A DNA stretch of 5,830 nucleotides from Acidobacteriaceae bacterium (GTDB taxonomy: Bacteria > Acidobacteriota > Terriglobia > Terriglobales > Acidobacteriaceae). The translations under genes and the position numbers were made by a program. The stretch is from assembly GCA_003166055.1 (NCBI GenBank), contig PMWR01000144.1:1667-7496 (forward strand), given 5' to 3'. Shown one piece after another: positions 1-5,830 of this stretch. The notes below the pieces were generated by a model. It made no database searches. It saw nothing but the letters and a program-made list of their open reading frames with translations, and was not told where the DNA came from. Position 1 is the first letter of the stretch. Each line of letters begins with the position of its first letter.

Positions 1-393
1 ATCGTCTTCTTCATGGTGCTCATGTCCAGCGTGAATACGCTGCTGATGGCAATGTTCGAGCGCACCCGCGAAATCGGCACCATGCTCGCCATGGGCACGC
101 CGCGCTCCTGGATCATGGCTCTGTTCGTCATTGAAGCCACGCTGCTTGGCCTCCTCGGCGCAGTCGTCGGCGTCGCCGGCGGCAACCTGCTCGGCGTCCT
201 CATCAATCACGCCGGCATTCATCTGCCGGCGCCCCCCGGGACCACCGTCCCCATGACCTTTCGCGTCATGCACGTTCCCAGTCTGATGATCGGCTCATCC
301 ATCCTGGTCATCGTCTCGCTGGCGCTCGCATCCATTCTCCCGGCGATCCGCGCATCCCGGCTACAAATTGCGGAGGCACTCGCTCATGTCTAA
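1..393 (+). CDS. ABC transporter permease, FtsX domain (3' part only)
   Basis: The reading frame is open from base 1 to a TAA stop, giving the last 130 residues of a protein whose start lies outside the window. What is visible is the C-terminal half of an FtsX/MacB/LolC-E-type permease domain. It begins with the end of a membrane helix and the signature NTLLMAMFERTREIGTMLAMG (residues about 12-32), where family members have ERTREIG..RALG. A long hydrophobic stretch follows at about 40-66, then a periplasmic loop rich in Pro/Gly (HLPAPPGTTVP), a last helix at about 94-118, and the usual ending PAIRASRLQIAEAL. Such permeases work with a cytoplasmic ATPase, expected upstream and not seen here, to move lipoproteins, lipids or other hydrophobic cargo out of the inner membrane. 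The next gene encodes a LolA-like protein, which favours an envelope-trafficking role over antibiotic export. The substrate cannot be read from the sequence. Confidence 0.9.
   Translation: MVFFMVLMSSVNTLLMAMFERTREIGTMLAMGTPRSWIMALFVIEATLLGLLGAVVGVAGGNLLGVLINHAGIHLPAPPGTTVPMTFRVMHVPSLMIGSSILVIVSLALASILPAIRASRLQIAEALAHV
372..376 (+). promoter_or_regulatory. Ribosome binding site deciding the start of the LolA-like gene
   Basis: GGAGG lies inside the end of the permease gene, 9 nt before the ATG at 386. This supports ATG 386 as the start rather than the in-frame TTG at 368, which precedes the GGAGG. Confidence 0.75.
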
Positions 394-1156
394 CATCAAC
401 TGCATTCTCCGAACGTTCCTGATCGTCCTCGTCGTCGGCTTTCTCGTCACCTGTGCGCTGGTCTGCCACGCCGCAACCCCAACCACCACGCCCGACGCCG
501 AATCCATCCTCAAACGCGCCGACACATTTCGCAACGGCTGGCCGTCCTATGTGCTGCACGTCAAAATCACCAACTACGAGTCGGACAAGGCCGACGAGGA
601 GAAACTCTACGAGGTCTCGCAAAAGGGAACCGAGAAGACCTACGTCGAGTTCCTAAGCCCGCGTGAAAAAGGCCAGCACCTGCTCATGCTCGGCGACGAC
701 ATGTGGATTTTTCTCCCTGACACCAGCCGTCCCGTTCGCATCACGCCCCTCGAACGTCTCTCCGGCGATGCCTCCAATGGCGACGTGGCCCGCACCAACT
801 ATGCCGCCGACTACACCCCAACATTCGTCCGCACAGAAAAAGTCGGTGCTGACCAATGCAACGTCCTCGACCTCGCCGCCAAGCGCAAGGGCGCAACCTA
901 CCAGCGCATCCTCTTCTGGGTACGTGCCGAAGACGCCCGCCCCGTCAAGGCCGAGTTTTATCTCACCTCCGGCAAGCACATCAAGTCCGCCACTTTCGAC
1001 GAGTACCTGAGTATCGGCGGTAAAAGTCAGCTTCACCGCATGACCCTCTACGACGAAATTCGCCATAACTCGCACAGCGTTCTTGAATACTCCGGCATAG
1101 CTCCCCGCGAGTTACCCGACAAACTCTTCTACCAGGGAAGAACCGACCGCTTCTGA
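386..1156 (+). CDS. Secreted LolA-like outer membrane lipoprotein-sorting protein
   Basis: A 256-residue protein starting at ATG 386, chosen because a GGAGG sits 9 nt upstream; it overlaps the permease gene by 8 nt, so the two are very likely co-translated. The N-terminus is a signal peptide: a short polar start, a hydrophobic core at about 7-26, and a likely cleavage after C-H-A (27-29). Cys23 and Cys27 lack a good lipobox, so I predict a soluble periplasmic protein. The mature part resembles the LolA/LolB-fold family annotated 'outer membrane lipoprotein-sorting protein' (PF17131-like). It starts AESILKRADTFRNG and has beta-rich segments, including YVEFLSPREKGQHLLMLGDDMWIFLPDTSRPVRI (about 86-120; W107 in the 'MW-FLP' core), then S-DVA-TNYAADYTPTF. 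Such proteins bind acyl chains in a half-barrel cavity. By context it probably carries cargo from the FtsX transporter to the outer membrane. Cargo identity is not visible. Confidence 0.85.
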   Translation: MSNINCILRTFLIVLVVGFLVTCALVCHAATPTTTPDAESILKRADTFRNGWPSYVLHVKITNYESDKADEEKLYEVSQKGTEKTYVEFLSPREKGQHLLMLGDDMWIFLPDTSRPVRITPLERLSGDASNGDVARTNYAADYTPTFVRTEKVGADQCNVLDLAAKRKGATYQRILFWVRAEDARPVKAEFYLTSGKHIKSATFDEYLSIGGKSQLHRMTLYDEIRHNSHSVLEYSGIAPRELPDKLFYQGRTDRF

Positions 1157-1235
1157 GCTGTTGACCGCGCTCCTCTCTCGGAATTGTCATCCTGAGCGGA
1201 GCGTAGCGGAGTCGAAGGACCTGCGGTTGTTCTTG

Positions 1236-1295
1236 CGGGTGCCCCAGGTCTCGCTTTTGAGACCTGGGAAACGAGAAAGCTCATCGGGTGCCCCA
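1236..1295 (+). repeat. Direct repeat pair CGGGTGCCCCA
   Basis: Identical 11-nt copies lie at 1236-1246 and 1285-1295, start to start 49 nt apart. Each leads directly into the left arm of a hairpin, so the two units appear to be variants of one building block with different stem sequences. Confidence 0.85.
1243..1268. repeat. Perfect 10-bp hairpin in the intergenic repeat
   Basis: CCCAGGTCTC (1243-1252) pairs with GAGACCTGGG (1259-1268) around the 6-nt loop GCTTTT. No T-run follows the stem, so it is not a classical intrinsic terminator. Confidence 0.85.
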
Positions 1296-1331
1296 CCCTC
1301 GCCGCGTTGTTGTCTTTGCGGCTAGGGTGGG
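1292..1331. repeat. Long imperfect hairpin just before the barrel gene
   Basis: CCCACCCT (1292-1299) pairs with AGGGTGGG (1324-1331). After one C/T mismatch, GCCGC (1301-1305) pairs with GCGGC (1318-1322), and a G-T pair closes the loop at about 1307-1316. That is 13 Watson-Crick pairs interrupted once. The right arm ends 44 nt before the chosen start codon at 1376. No T-run follows, so a terminator role is not supported, although the structure could affect read-through or mRNA decay in an operon. Confidence 0.8.
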
Positions 1332-1375
1332 AAGCAAGAAACTCAACCGCCTCGCTCCACCGATTCAACCAAACC

Positions 1376-2467
1376 ATGAAACTACGCCTCCTCATCCCGT
1401 TCCTCCTCGCCGCCTCGATTCACCTTGTGGCGCAGGACCCGCCCGCGCAGGATGATCCGCCCTCCGAGCCGAAGCACGACTTCCGCTACTCCCTCGCCCT
1501 CATTGACGACGCCACACTCTACAGCAATCTCCAGGTTCCCATCCCCAAAGTCCTCAACCAGGTCTTGCTCGAGCCGTCGTTCACGTTCCGCTATCAACAG
1601 CGCTGGACCCTCGCCTCCAGCCTCGTTGGACTCGCGGACACTTACACTGACACCTTTACCCAGTTACGCGTGAAAGAAGCCTACGCCGGTCTTTCCGCCG
1701 GAGACTTCGACTTCATGGCCGGCCGCCGAATCGTGCGCTGGGGCACCGGCTACGCCTTCACCGCCGCCGGCGTTCTCGATCCGCCCCGCATCCCCACCAA
1801 TCCCACCGACCGCCTCAATCTCAATGAAGGCCGCGACATGGTCAAAGCCGATTACGTCCACGGCCCCAACGCCTTCACGCTCGCCTGGTCCACGGCCGCG
1901 CTCGCTCCCGCGTCAGCCAACCTGCATGACACCACGGCCTTCCGGTATAACGTTCTGGTGCATGGATTCGATACTTCGCTCATCGCCGGCGACGATCGCG
2001 GCGGCGATGCCTTCGGCGGTCTCACCTTCACCCGTGTCCTCGGCGAGGCGCTGGAGATCCACGGCGAAGCCGCCTGGCGCGAGCATGAGGCGATATTGAT
2101 CGGCGCCAAATACACCACCGCATCCGGCATCACGTTCATCGGCGAGTTCTACACCCCGCCCAACATCCCCTACTATCAAGACGTGACCCTCTATCCACTC
2201 AACGGCCGCCAGCATTATGCATTTCTTACCGCATATAAGAACCGTCTGCGCGAGTTACCCGGCTGGAAGCAGTGGGATCTCTCCGCCGCCGCCGTCGCCA
2301 ACCTCAACGACCGCAGCTTCACGGCCATCTTCGACGCCAATCGCCGCTTCGGCAATCGCTTCTCGACTTATCTCCACATGGAGATTCCGGTGGGTAGCCC
2401 AAAATCGGAGTACGGCGCAACACCCTACTCCACGGCCACATCCGTGGGAGTTCGCTTCCAGCTATGA
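1376..2467 (+). CDS. Predicted outer-membrane beta-barrel protein (DUF1302-like)
   Basis: A 363-residue protein. I start it at ATG 1376 because a clean signal peptide follows at once (MKLRLLIPFLLAASIHLVAQ, cleavage near residue 20). The open frame extends upstream to a TTG at 1307, but that part is repeat hairpin sequence. No convincing Shine-Dalgarno precedes 1376. The mature protein is rich in alternating polar/hydrophobic strands with aromatic residues, as in outer-membrane barrels, and ends in a strand (TSVGVRFQL), though with Leu rather than the usual terminal Phe. Residues 99-140 (VKEAYAGLSAGDFDFMAGRRIVRWGTGYAF followed by GVLDPPRIP) resemble the 'LR-AY-D...GR--V-WG...D--NP' signature of DUF1302-type barrels, which often sit beside LolA-like proteins and membrane transporters. 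By context it could be the outer-membrane end of the export route, or a sensor-linked porin. Family assignment is tentative; secretion and barrel fold are more certain. Confidence 0.75.
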   Translation: MKLRLLIPFLLAASIHLVAQDPPAQDDPPSEPKHDFRYSLALIDDATLYSNLQVPIPKVLNQVLLEPSFTFRYQQRWTLASSLVGLADTYTDTFTQLRVKEAYAGLSAGDFDFMAGRRIVRWGTGYAFTAAGVLDPPRIPTNPTDRLNLNEGRDMVKADYVHGPNAFTLAWSTAALAPASANLHDTTAFRYNVLVHGFDTSLIAGDDRGGDAFGGLTFTRVLGEALEIHGEAAWREHEAILIGAKYTTASGITFIGEFYTPPNIPYYQDVTLYPLNGRQHYAFLTAYKNRLRELPGWKQWDLSAAAVANLNDRSFTAIFDANRRFGNRFSTYLHMEIPVGSPKSEYGATPYSTATSVGVRFQL

Positions 2468-3573
2468 ACATTCAGCTCAATCCGCAAGTTCCCGTCTCCG
2501 CCGACGATCCGCGGACCCCTCGCGGTCCCACCGCAATGCTCCTGCGAGCCATCTGGACCATCTGCGGCGCCACAGTTGTCATTGTCTTGATCTTCCTTTC
2601 CCTGGGTCACATCCGCCTCTCGCACGGCGGCACTCAGATCGTCGGAGCGTTCATCTACACCGTCATGATTGGCGTCCCATCCATGATTCTCCTTAACTGG
2701 ATCGGCCATCGCTTCAACGATAAACTCCGGCGATTCTCCGTCGTCGTCTATGCGCTTGTGCTCATCTGCACAGCCACCGCTGGCACCTTTGCTGCCGCCA
2801 TGGTCTTGCAACTCGTGGGCATCAATCCGCGAAGTGAGTATTGGTTTGAAGCCCACGCCTCGCTGCCCTTCGCCATCGTCATCAACCTCATGATCGGTCT
2901 CACCCTCACCACCTATGAGACGCTGCGCTTCAGACTCCAGGCCGCTACGCTTGAGTTGCGCACGCGCCAGGTCGAACAGGAGCGCGCCTACAAACTCCTC
3001 GCCGAAGCCCAGCTCTCCTCGCTCGAATCGCGCATCCATCCTCACTTCCTCTTCAACACCCTCAACTCCATCGCCGCGCTCATTCCATCTGACCCGGTCC
3101 GCGCCGAAGATACCGTCGGCAAGCTCGCATCCTTGCTTCGCTTCTCGCTCAACGCCCATCAAAGCGGCCTCGTCCCTCTCAGCCAGGAACTGAAAATCGT
3201 TCGCGACTATCTTGAAATCGAGAAGACCCGCTTCGGTGCGCGCATCCGCTATGACATCTCCGTCCCCCCATCGCTCGATGCCGTCAAAGTCCCTCCGCTC
3301 GCACTGCAATCGCTGGTTGAAAACACCGTGAAGCACGTCGTCGCGCAGCGCACCGAGGGCGCAGACCTCCGGATCACCGGCGGCATTGAATCCGGCCGCA
3401 TCCATCTCGAAGTCATCGACGACGGCCCCGGCTTTTCCCTCGACGCCATCACCCCTGAGCACGGTCTAGGCAATCTCATCGCCCGTCTTGAGCTGCTCTA
3501 TGGTTCCGCCAGCCAACTCGAAGTTACGCGAGAAAACGAGAAGACCGTGGTCCGCATCGCGTTTCCCGTGTAA
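2464..3573 (+). CDS. LytS/YpdA-type membrane sensor histidine kinase
   Basis: A 369-residue kinase of the His_kinase (PF06580) plus HATPase class. A cytoplasmic-looking tail of about 24 residues leads into four predicted membrane helices (about 25-47, 59-81, 91-119, 133-151). A charged, probably coiled-coil linker follows (about 152-187). The phosphoacceptor motif RIHPHFLFNTLNS has the likely phosphorylated histidine at H194; H192 stands where many relatives have Asn or Arg. The ATP-binding domain shows the N box LVENTVKH (N287), the G1 box DDGPGF (319-324) and HGLGNL (333-338). No PAS, GAF or extracellular sensor domain is present, so sensing is probably by the membrane region itself. The start overlaps the barrel gene's stop as ATGA, a translational-coupling junction; GGGAG at 2446-2450 is rather far upstream (13 nt). 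The signal is unknown; coupling to an envelope operon suggests an envelope cue. Confidence 0.93.
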   Translation: MNIQLNPQVPVSADDPRTPRGPTAMLLRAIWTICGATVVIVLIFLSLGHIRLSHGGTQIVGAFIYTVMIGVPSMILLNWIGHRFNDKLRRFSVVVYALVLICTATAGTFAAAMVLQLVGINPRSEYWFEAHASLPFAIVINLMIGLTLTTYETLRFRLQAATLELRTRQVEQERAYKLLAEAQLSSLESRIHPHFLFNTLNSIAALIPSDPVRAEDTVGKLASLLRFSLNAHQSGLVPLSQELKIVRDYLEIEKTRFGARIRYDISVPPSLDAVKVPPLALQSLVENTVKHVVAQRTEGADLRITGGIESGRIHLEVIDDGPGFSLDAITPEHGLGNLIARLELLYGSASQLEVTRENEKTVVRIAFPV

Positions 3574-3584
3574 CATCCGCGCAT

Positions 3585-3588
3585 AAGG
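3585..3588 (+). promoter_or_regulatory. Ribosome binding site for the response regulator
   Basis: AAGG ends 9 nt before ATG 3598. The alternative TTG at 3592 would lie only 3 nt from it, so ATG 3598 is the better start. Confidence 0.6.
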
Positions 3589-3597
3589 TAATTGCCT

Positions 3598-4389
3598 ATG
3601 GAAGCCGCTCCGCTCCGCGCCTATCTCGTCGACGATGAGCCGCTCGCCATCGAGCGCCTGACGCGCCTCCTCGCGAGCTTCGACAATCTGGAAATCGTTG
3701 CCACCGCCACCGATCCCGCCCGTGCCCTCGCCGATCTCAACAACGCATCCGCCGCGCCCATCGACGTGCTCTTCCTCGACATTCAAATGCCCGGCATCAA
3801 CGGATTCGATCTGCTCGCGCGCCTCACCGTGCAGCCCTTCGTCATCTTCACCACCGCCTACGACGAGTACGCACTCCGCGCCTTCGAAGTCAACTCCATC
3901 GACTACCTCGTCAAGCCGATCGAAACCGCGCAACTCGCCCGTGCCCTCAAGAAACTCGGCCGCCTTCGCCCCATCCCCAAGTCCGACTGGCAGCGCGACC
4001 CGACCCTCCTCCTCGAGCAGCTTGCCGCATCGCTCCACAGCCAGCAGCGCGATTACCCCCGCCGCATCGCCTCCCGCGTCGGCGAGCGCATCTCCTTCCT
4101 CGACCTTGACGCCGTCACCCACTTCATCGCGCATGACAAGCTCACATACGCCGTCGTTGAAGGCCGCCGCCACTCCGTCGATCAGACCATCGCCGAGCTC
4201 GAGCGCCGCCTCGACCCAGCGCGCTTCCTGCGCATTCACCGCTCCGCCCTGGTCAACGTCGATTGGATCCACGAAGTCAACTCATGGTTCGCCGGCAAAG
4301 TCATTCTCTCGCTCAAAGATGCGCAGCACACGCAAATCCCCGTCGCCCGTGACCGCGTCCGCATTCTCAAATCCCGCCTCGGCATCTAA
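3598..4389 (+). CDS. LytTR-family response regulator
   Basis: A 263-residue two-domain regulator, the usual length for the LytR/AlgR/YpdB family, encoded 24 nt after the kinase and almost certainly its partner. The receiver domain (about 6-120) has the acidic pair D12-D13, phosphoacceptor D61 in LFLDIQMPGINGFDLL, T86 in FTTAYDEYALRAFE, and K106 in YLVKP. A linker (about 121-155) leads to a LytTR DNA-binding domain (about 156-263). This shows the family core FLRIHRSALVNVDWI (R212-N220 in the middle), the strand FAGKVILSLKD, and the closing IPVARDRVRILKSRLGI. All key receiver residues are intact, so it should be phosphorylated by the upstream kinase. LytTR proteins bind pairs of short direct repeats near promoters of envelope, transport or virulence genes. 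Targets here are unproved; the operon itself and the TolB-like gene downstream are the obvious candidates. Confidence 0.95.
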   Translation: MEAAPLRAYLVDDEPLAIERLTRLLASFDNLEIVATATDPARALADLNNASAAPIDVLFLDIQMPGINGFDLLARLTVQPFVIFTTAYDEYALRAFEVNSIDYLVKPIETAQLARALKKLGRLRPIPKSDWQRDPTLLLEQLAASLHSQQRDYPRRIASRVGERISFLDLDAVTHFIAHDKLTYAVVEGRRHSVDQTIAELERRLDPARFLRIHRSALVNVDWIHEVNSWFAGKVILSLKDAQHTQIPVARDRVRILKSRLGI

Positions 4390-4426
4390 CTCACTCTGAC
4401 GAATTCCGAAACGCCGTGGGACCGAA

Positions 4427-4460
4427 TGAGTTATCCTCGTACCCGTCGTACGCAGTTATC
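4427..4460 (+). promoter_or_regulatory. Candidate operator/promoter region with short repeats
   Basis: The 95-nt gap between the regulator and the TolB-like gene contains the direct repeat AGTTATC at 4429-4435 and 4454-4460 (25 nt start to start). Between the copies is the inverted repeat CGTAC-N5-GTACG (4438-4452). The first copy also forms a 7-bp inverted match (TAACTCA, 4387-4393, with TGAGTTA, 4427-4433) to sequence at the regulator stop codon. Paired direct repeats are the kind of site LytTR proteins use, but the match to the usual consensus is partial and the spacing is a little long. TATCTT (4457-4462) is a weak -10-like hexamer without a good -35. Speculative. Confidence 0.3.
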
Positions 4461-4472
4461 TTTTCGCGTAGC

Positions 4473-4478
4473 GAGAGG
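4473..4478 (+). promoter_or_regulatory. Ribosome binding site for the TolB-like gene
   Basis: GAGAGG ends 6 nt before ATG 4485, a good Shine-Dalgarno placement. It fixes the start of the last gene, which is followed at once by a plausible signal peptide. Confidence 0.7.
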
Positions 4479-4484
4479 TTGTTT

Positions 4485-5830
4485 ATGATTGCTGATTCTC
4501 GTTCTCAACTTGCCTACATCGGTGTCTTCGCAATGTCCATTCTTGCCGCAGCCGCACCCGGCGCTCTCTCCCAACAGCTAGGAATCTTTGAGGGCCATCA
4601 GGACGTAGGCGCCGTGCTCCACCCCGGCTCCGCGGAATTCGACGCTGCAAAAGGGATCTACACCCTCACCGGAAGCGGTGAGAACATGTGGTTCGGCATC
4701 GACGACTTTCACTTCGCCTGGAAGAAAGTCTCCGGAGACGTTGCCCTCACCGCAAGCATCGCCCTCAGCGGAACCGGCGGCAATTCCCATCGCAAGGCCG
4801 TTCTCATGATCCGCCAATCGCTCGACGGCAACTCGCGCTCTGCCGACGTAGCCGTCCACGGCAGCGGCCTCACCGCGCTGCAATTCCGCGACCCCGCCGG
4901 CTCAAACACGCAAGAAGTCGAGTCCAACATCTCCGCCCCTGAAACCGTTCGCATTGAAAAGCGCGGCGACTTTGTCTACGCATTCGTCACTGGCAAAGAC
5001 GGTAAACTCCAACCCGCCGGCGCCTCCATCAAGTTTCCGCTCACCGGCGATTTCTACATCGGCATCGGTGTCTGCGCGCACGATAAAGACGCCGTTGAAA
5101 AAGCCGCCTTCTCCAACGTCAGCCTCCAGCAGCTTCCGCCCGCGACCGGCAAAACCGTCCTCGTCAGCGCGCTTGAAACCGTCTCAATCGCCTCAACCGA
5201 TCGTCACGTTGAATATGTGGCCGCCGCGCACTTTGAAGCGCCCAACTGGTCTCACGACGGCAAGTTCCTCATCTTCAATCAGGATGGAACCCTGCATCGT
5301 TTGGCCCTTGATGGAAGCGCCCCCACGCTCATCCCCACCGCTCCGCAAATCCATTGCAACAACGACCACGGCATCTCGCCCGACAACCAATTCCTCGCCA
5401 TCAGCGACTCGTCCAGCGAAGACAAAAAGTCCCGCGTCTACATCGTTCCCATCGCCGGTGGAACTCCGCGACCGATCACGCCCAACGCGCCATCCTACTG
5501 GCACGGCTGGTCGCCCGACGGCAAGACCCTCGCCTTTACCGGCGAGCGCAACGGCAACTTCGATATCTACTCCATCCCTGCGGCAGGCGGCGAAGAGACC
5601 CGCCTCACCACCGCCGACGGCCTCGACGACGGCCCCGGCTATTCTCCCGACGGCGTATTCATTTACTTCAACTCCGAGCGCACGGGACACATGCAGATCT
5701 GGCGCATGAAAGCCGATGGCGCTCAGCAGGAACAGGTCATCTCCGATGAGAGCAACGACTGGTTCCCGCACATCTCGCCCGACGGCCAGTGGATGGTTTT
5801 TCTGGCCTACGAGCCGGGCGTCACCGGTCA
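4485..5830 (+). CDS. Secreted TolB-like PD40 beta-propeller protein (3' end outside window)
   Basis: The frame is open from ATG 4485, with GAGAGG 6 nt upstream, to the window edge without a stop: 448 residues. Residues 1-29 form a signal peptide (hydrophobic core about 9-24, likely cleavage near A27-L-S29). Residues about 32-220 look like a DUF1349/concanavalin-like beta-sandwich. Visible motifs are GHQDVG near its start, ENMWFGIDDFHFAWKKVSGD, HRKAVLMIRQSLDG and a closing AFSNVSL. From about 250 come PD40/WD40-like blades with the S-x-D-G/N motif at S256, S298, S343, S387 and S431, a regular step of 42-45 residues; blade motifs are WSPDGKTLAF and YSPDGVFIYF. Annotators often call such proteins 'TolB-like' or 'biopolymer transporter Tol', but no Pal-binding N-terminal domain of true TolB is seen, so the name should not imply Tol-Pal function. 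More likely roles are periplasmic or extracellular binding of a ligand or polysaccharide. At least a sixth blade is expected beyond the window. Confidence 0.9.
   Translation, partial: MIADSRSQLAYIGVFAMSILAAAAPGALSQQLGIFEGHQDVGAVLHPGSAEFDAAKGIYTLTGSGENMWFGIDDFHFAWKKVSGDVALTASIALSGTGGNSHRKAVLMIRQSLDGNSRSADVAVHGSGLTALQFRDPAGSNTQEVESNISAPETVRIEKRGDFVYAFVTGKDGKLQPAGASIKFPLTGDFYIGIGVCAHDKDAVEKAAFSNVSLQQLPPATGKTVLVSALETVSIASTDRHVEYVAAAHFEAPNWSHDGKFLIFNQDGTLHRLALDGSAPTLIPTAPQIHCNNDHGISPDNQFLAISDSSSEDKKSRVYIVPIAGGTPRPITPNAPSYWHGWSPDGKTLAFTGERNGNFDIYSIPAAGGEETRLTTADGLDDGPGYSPDGVFIYFNSERTGHMQIWRMKADGAQQEQVISDESNDWFPHISPDGQWMVFLAYEPGVTG

Larger units (their letters stand above)
1186..1331 (+). repeat. 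Composite dispersed intergenic repeat (acidobacterial type)
   Basis: This block fills most of the 219-nt gap between the LolA-like and barrel genes. Module A (about 1186-1220) begins GTCATCCTGAGCGGAGCG and ends GTCGAAGGAC. Modules B and C each start with the 11-nt direct repeat CGGGTGCCCCA (1236-1246 and 1285-1295) and then fold into a hairpin (1243-1268 and 1292-1331). I recognise this combination as a multi-copy intergenic element in Terriglobales genomes. That is recalled knowledge: only one copy is present here, so the dispersed nature cannot be proved from the window. No coding potential is evident and no transposase is linked. It may be a non-autonomous REP/MITE-like element, or a transcript-stabilising or attenuating structure. 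The flanks, 1157-1185 and 1332-1375, show nothing else I can support. Confidence 0.75.

Noticed and set aside
368..385. TTG 368 as the start of the LolA-like protein
   Set aside because: It would place the GGAGG inside the coding start and add a basic extension before the signal peptide; ATG 386 has correct spacing.
1161..1187. Possible sigma-70 promoter (TTGACC at 1161-1166) after the LolA-like gene
   Set aside because: The -35-like hexamer is good, but no acceptable -10 lies at proper spacing (AATTGT at best), so I do not annotate it.
1292..1331. Hairpin as an intrinsic terminator after the LolA-like gene
   Set aside because: The stem is strong but no T-run follows on either strand, and it belongs to the intergenic repeat unit.
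1186..1331. CRISPR array or riboswitch in the intergenic gap
   Set aside because: Only two short direct repeats with dissimilar hairpin arms exist, with no regular spacers and no recognisable aptamer core.
2425..3462. A 345-codon open frame on the minus strand opposite the kinase gene
   Set aside because: The plus strand encodes a kinase with all expected motifs. The antisense frame is an acidic, low-complexity shadow of GC-rich codons with no recognisable domain.
3466..4272. A 268-codon minus-strand frame opposite the response regulator
   Set aside because: It is Gly/Glu/Val/Asp-rich shadow coding; the receiver and LytTR motifs on the plus strand are unmistakable.
4954..5709. A 251-codon plus-strand frame within the TolB-like gene
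   Set aside because: It is a Ser/Pro/Thr/Arg-rich frame-shifted shadow. The frame from 4485 has a signal peptide and regular PD40 motifs and stays open throughout.

Overview
The window is GC-rich, with mostly C- or G-ending codons, and every supportable gene lies on the + strand. It looks like chromosomal DNA of an acidobacterium, probably of the Terriglobales/Acidobacteriaceae type. The strongest clue is the gap at about 1157-1375. It holds a composite dispersed repeat (a module beginning GTCATCCTGAGCGGAGCG, then two hairpin units each introduced by CGGGTGCCCCA) of a kind I associate with intergenic regions in that group. The taxon call is pattern recognition from memory, not a search result.

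Layout: (1) positions 1-393 are the C-terminal end of an FtsX-domain ABC permease. (2) It overlaps by 8 nt a secreted LolA-like 'outer membrane lipoprotein-sorting' protein (386-1156). (3) A 219-nt gap is largely filled by the repeat. (4) Next is a predicted outer-membrane beta-barrel protein (1376-2467) with a motif resembling DUF1302-type barrels. (5) Its stop codon overlaps the start of a LytS/YpdA-type membrane histidine kinase (2464-3573). (6) After 24 nt comes its partner, a LytTR-family response regulator (3598-4389). (7) A 95-nt gap holds short repeats and a good Shine-Dalgarno sequence. (8) The last gene, 4485 to the window end, is open to the edge. It is a secreted TolB-like protein with an N-terminal beta-sandwich-like domain and at least five PD40 propeller blades.

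How the genes may work together (inference): an inner-membrane FtsX permease, a periplasmic LolA-fold carrier and an outer-membrane barrel make a plausible route for moving a lipid, lipoprotein or other hydrophobic molecule across the envelope. The ATGA junction translationally couples the barrel gene to a two-component system, so envelope-state sensing may be tied to the transport module. The natural DNA target of the LytTR regulator is unknown. The gap before the TolB-like gene has paired AGTTATC repeats, which are a weak candidate.

No RNA gene, CRISPR array, insertion sequence, integrase or phage gene is visible. No wholly new system is demonstrable. The most interesting points are the coupling of transport and two-component genes, and the repeat lodged inside the operon.
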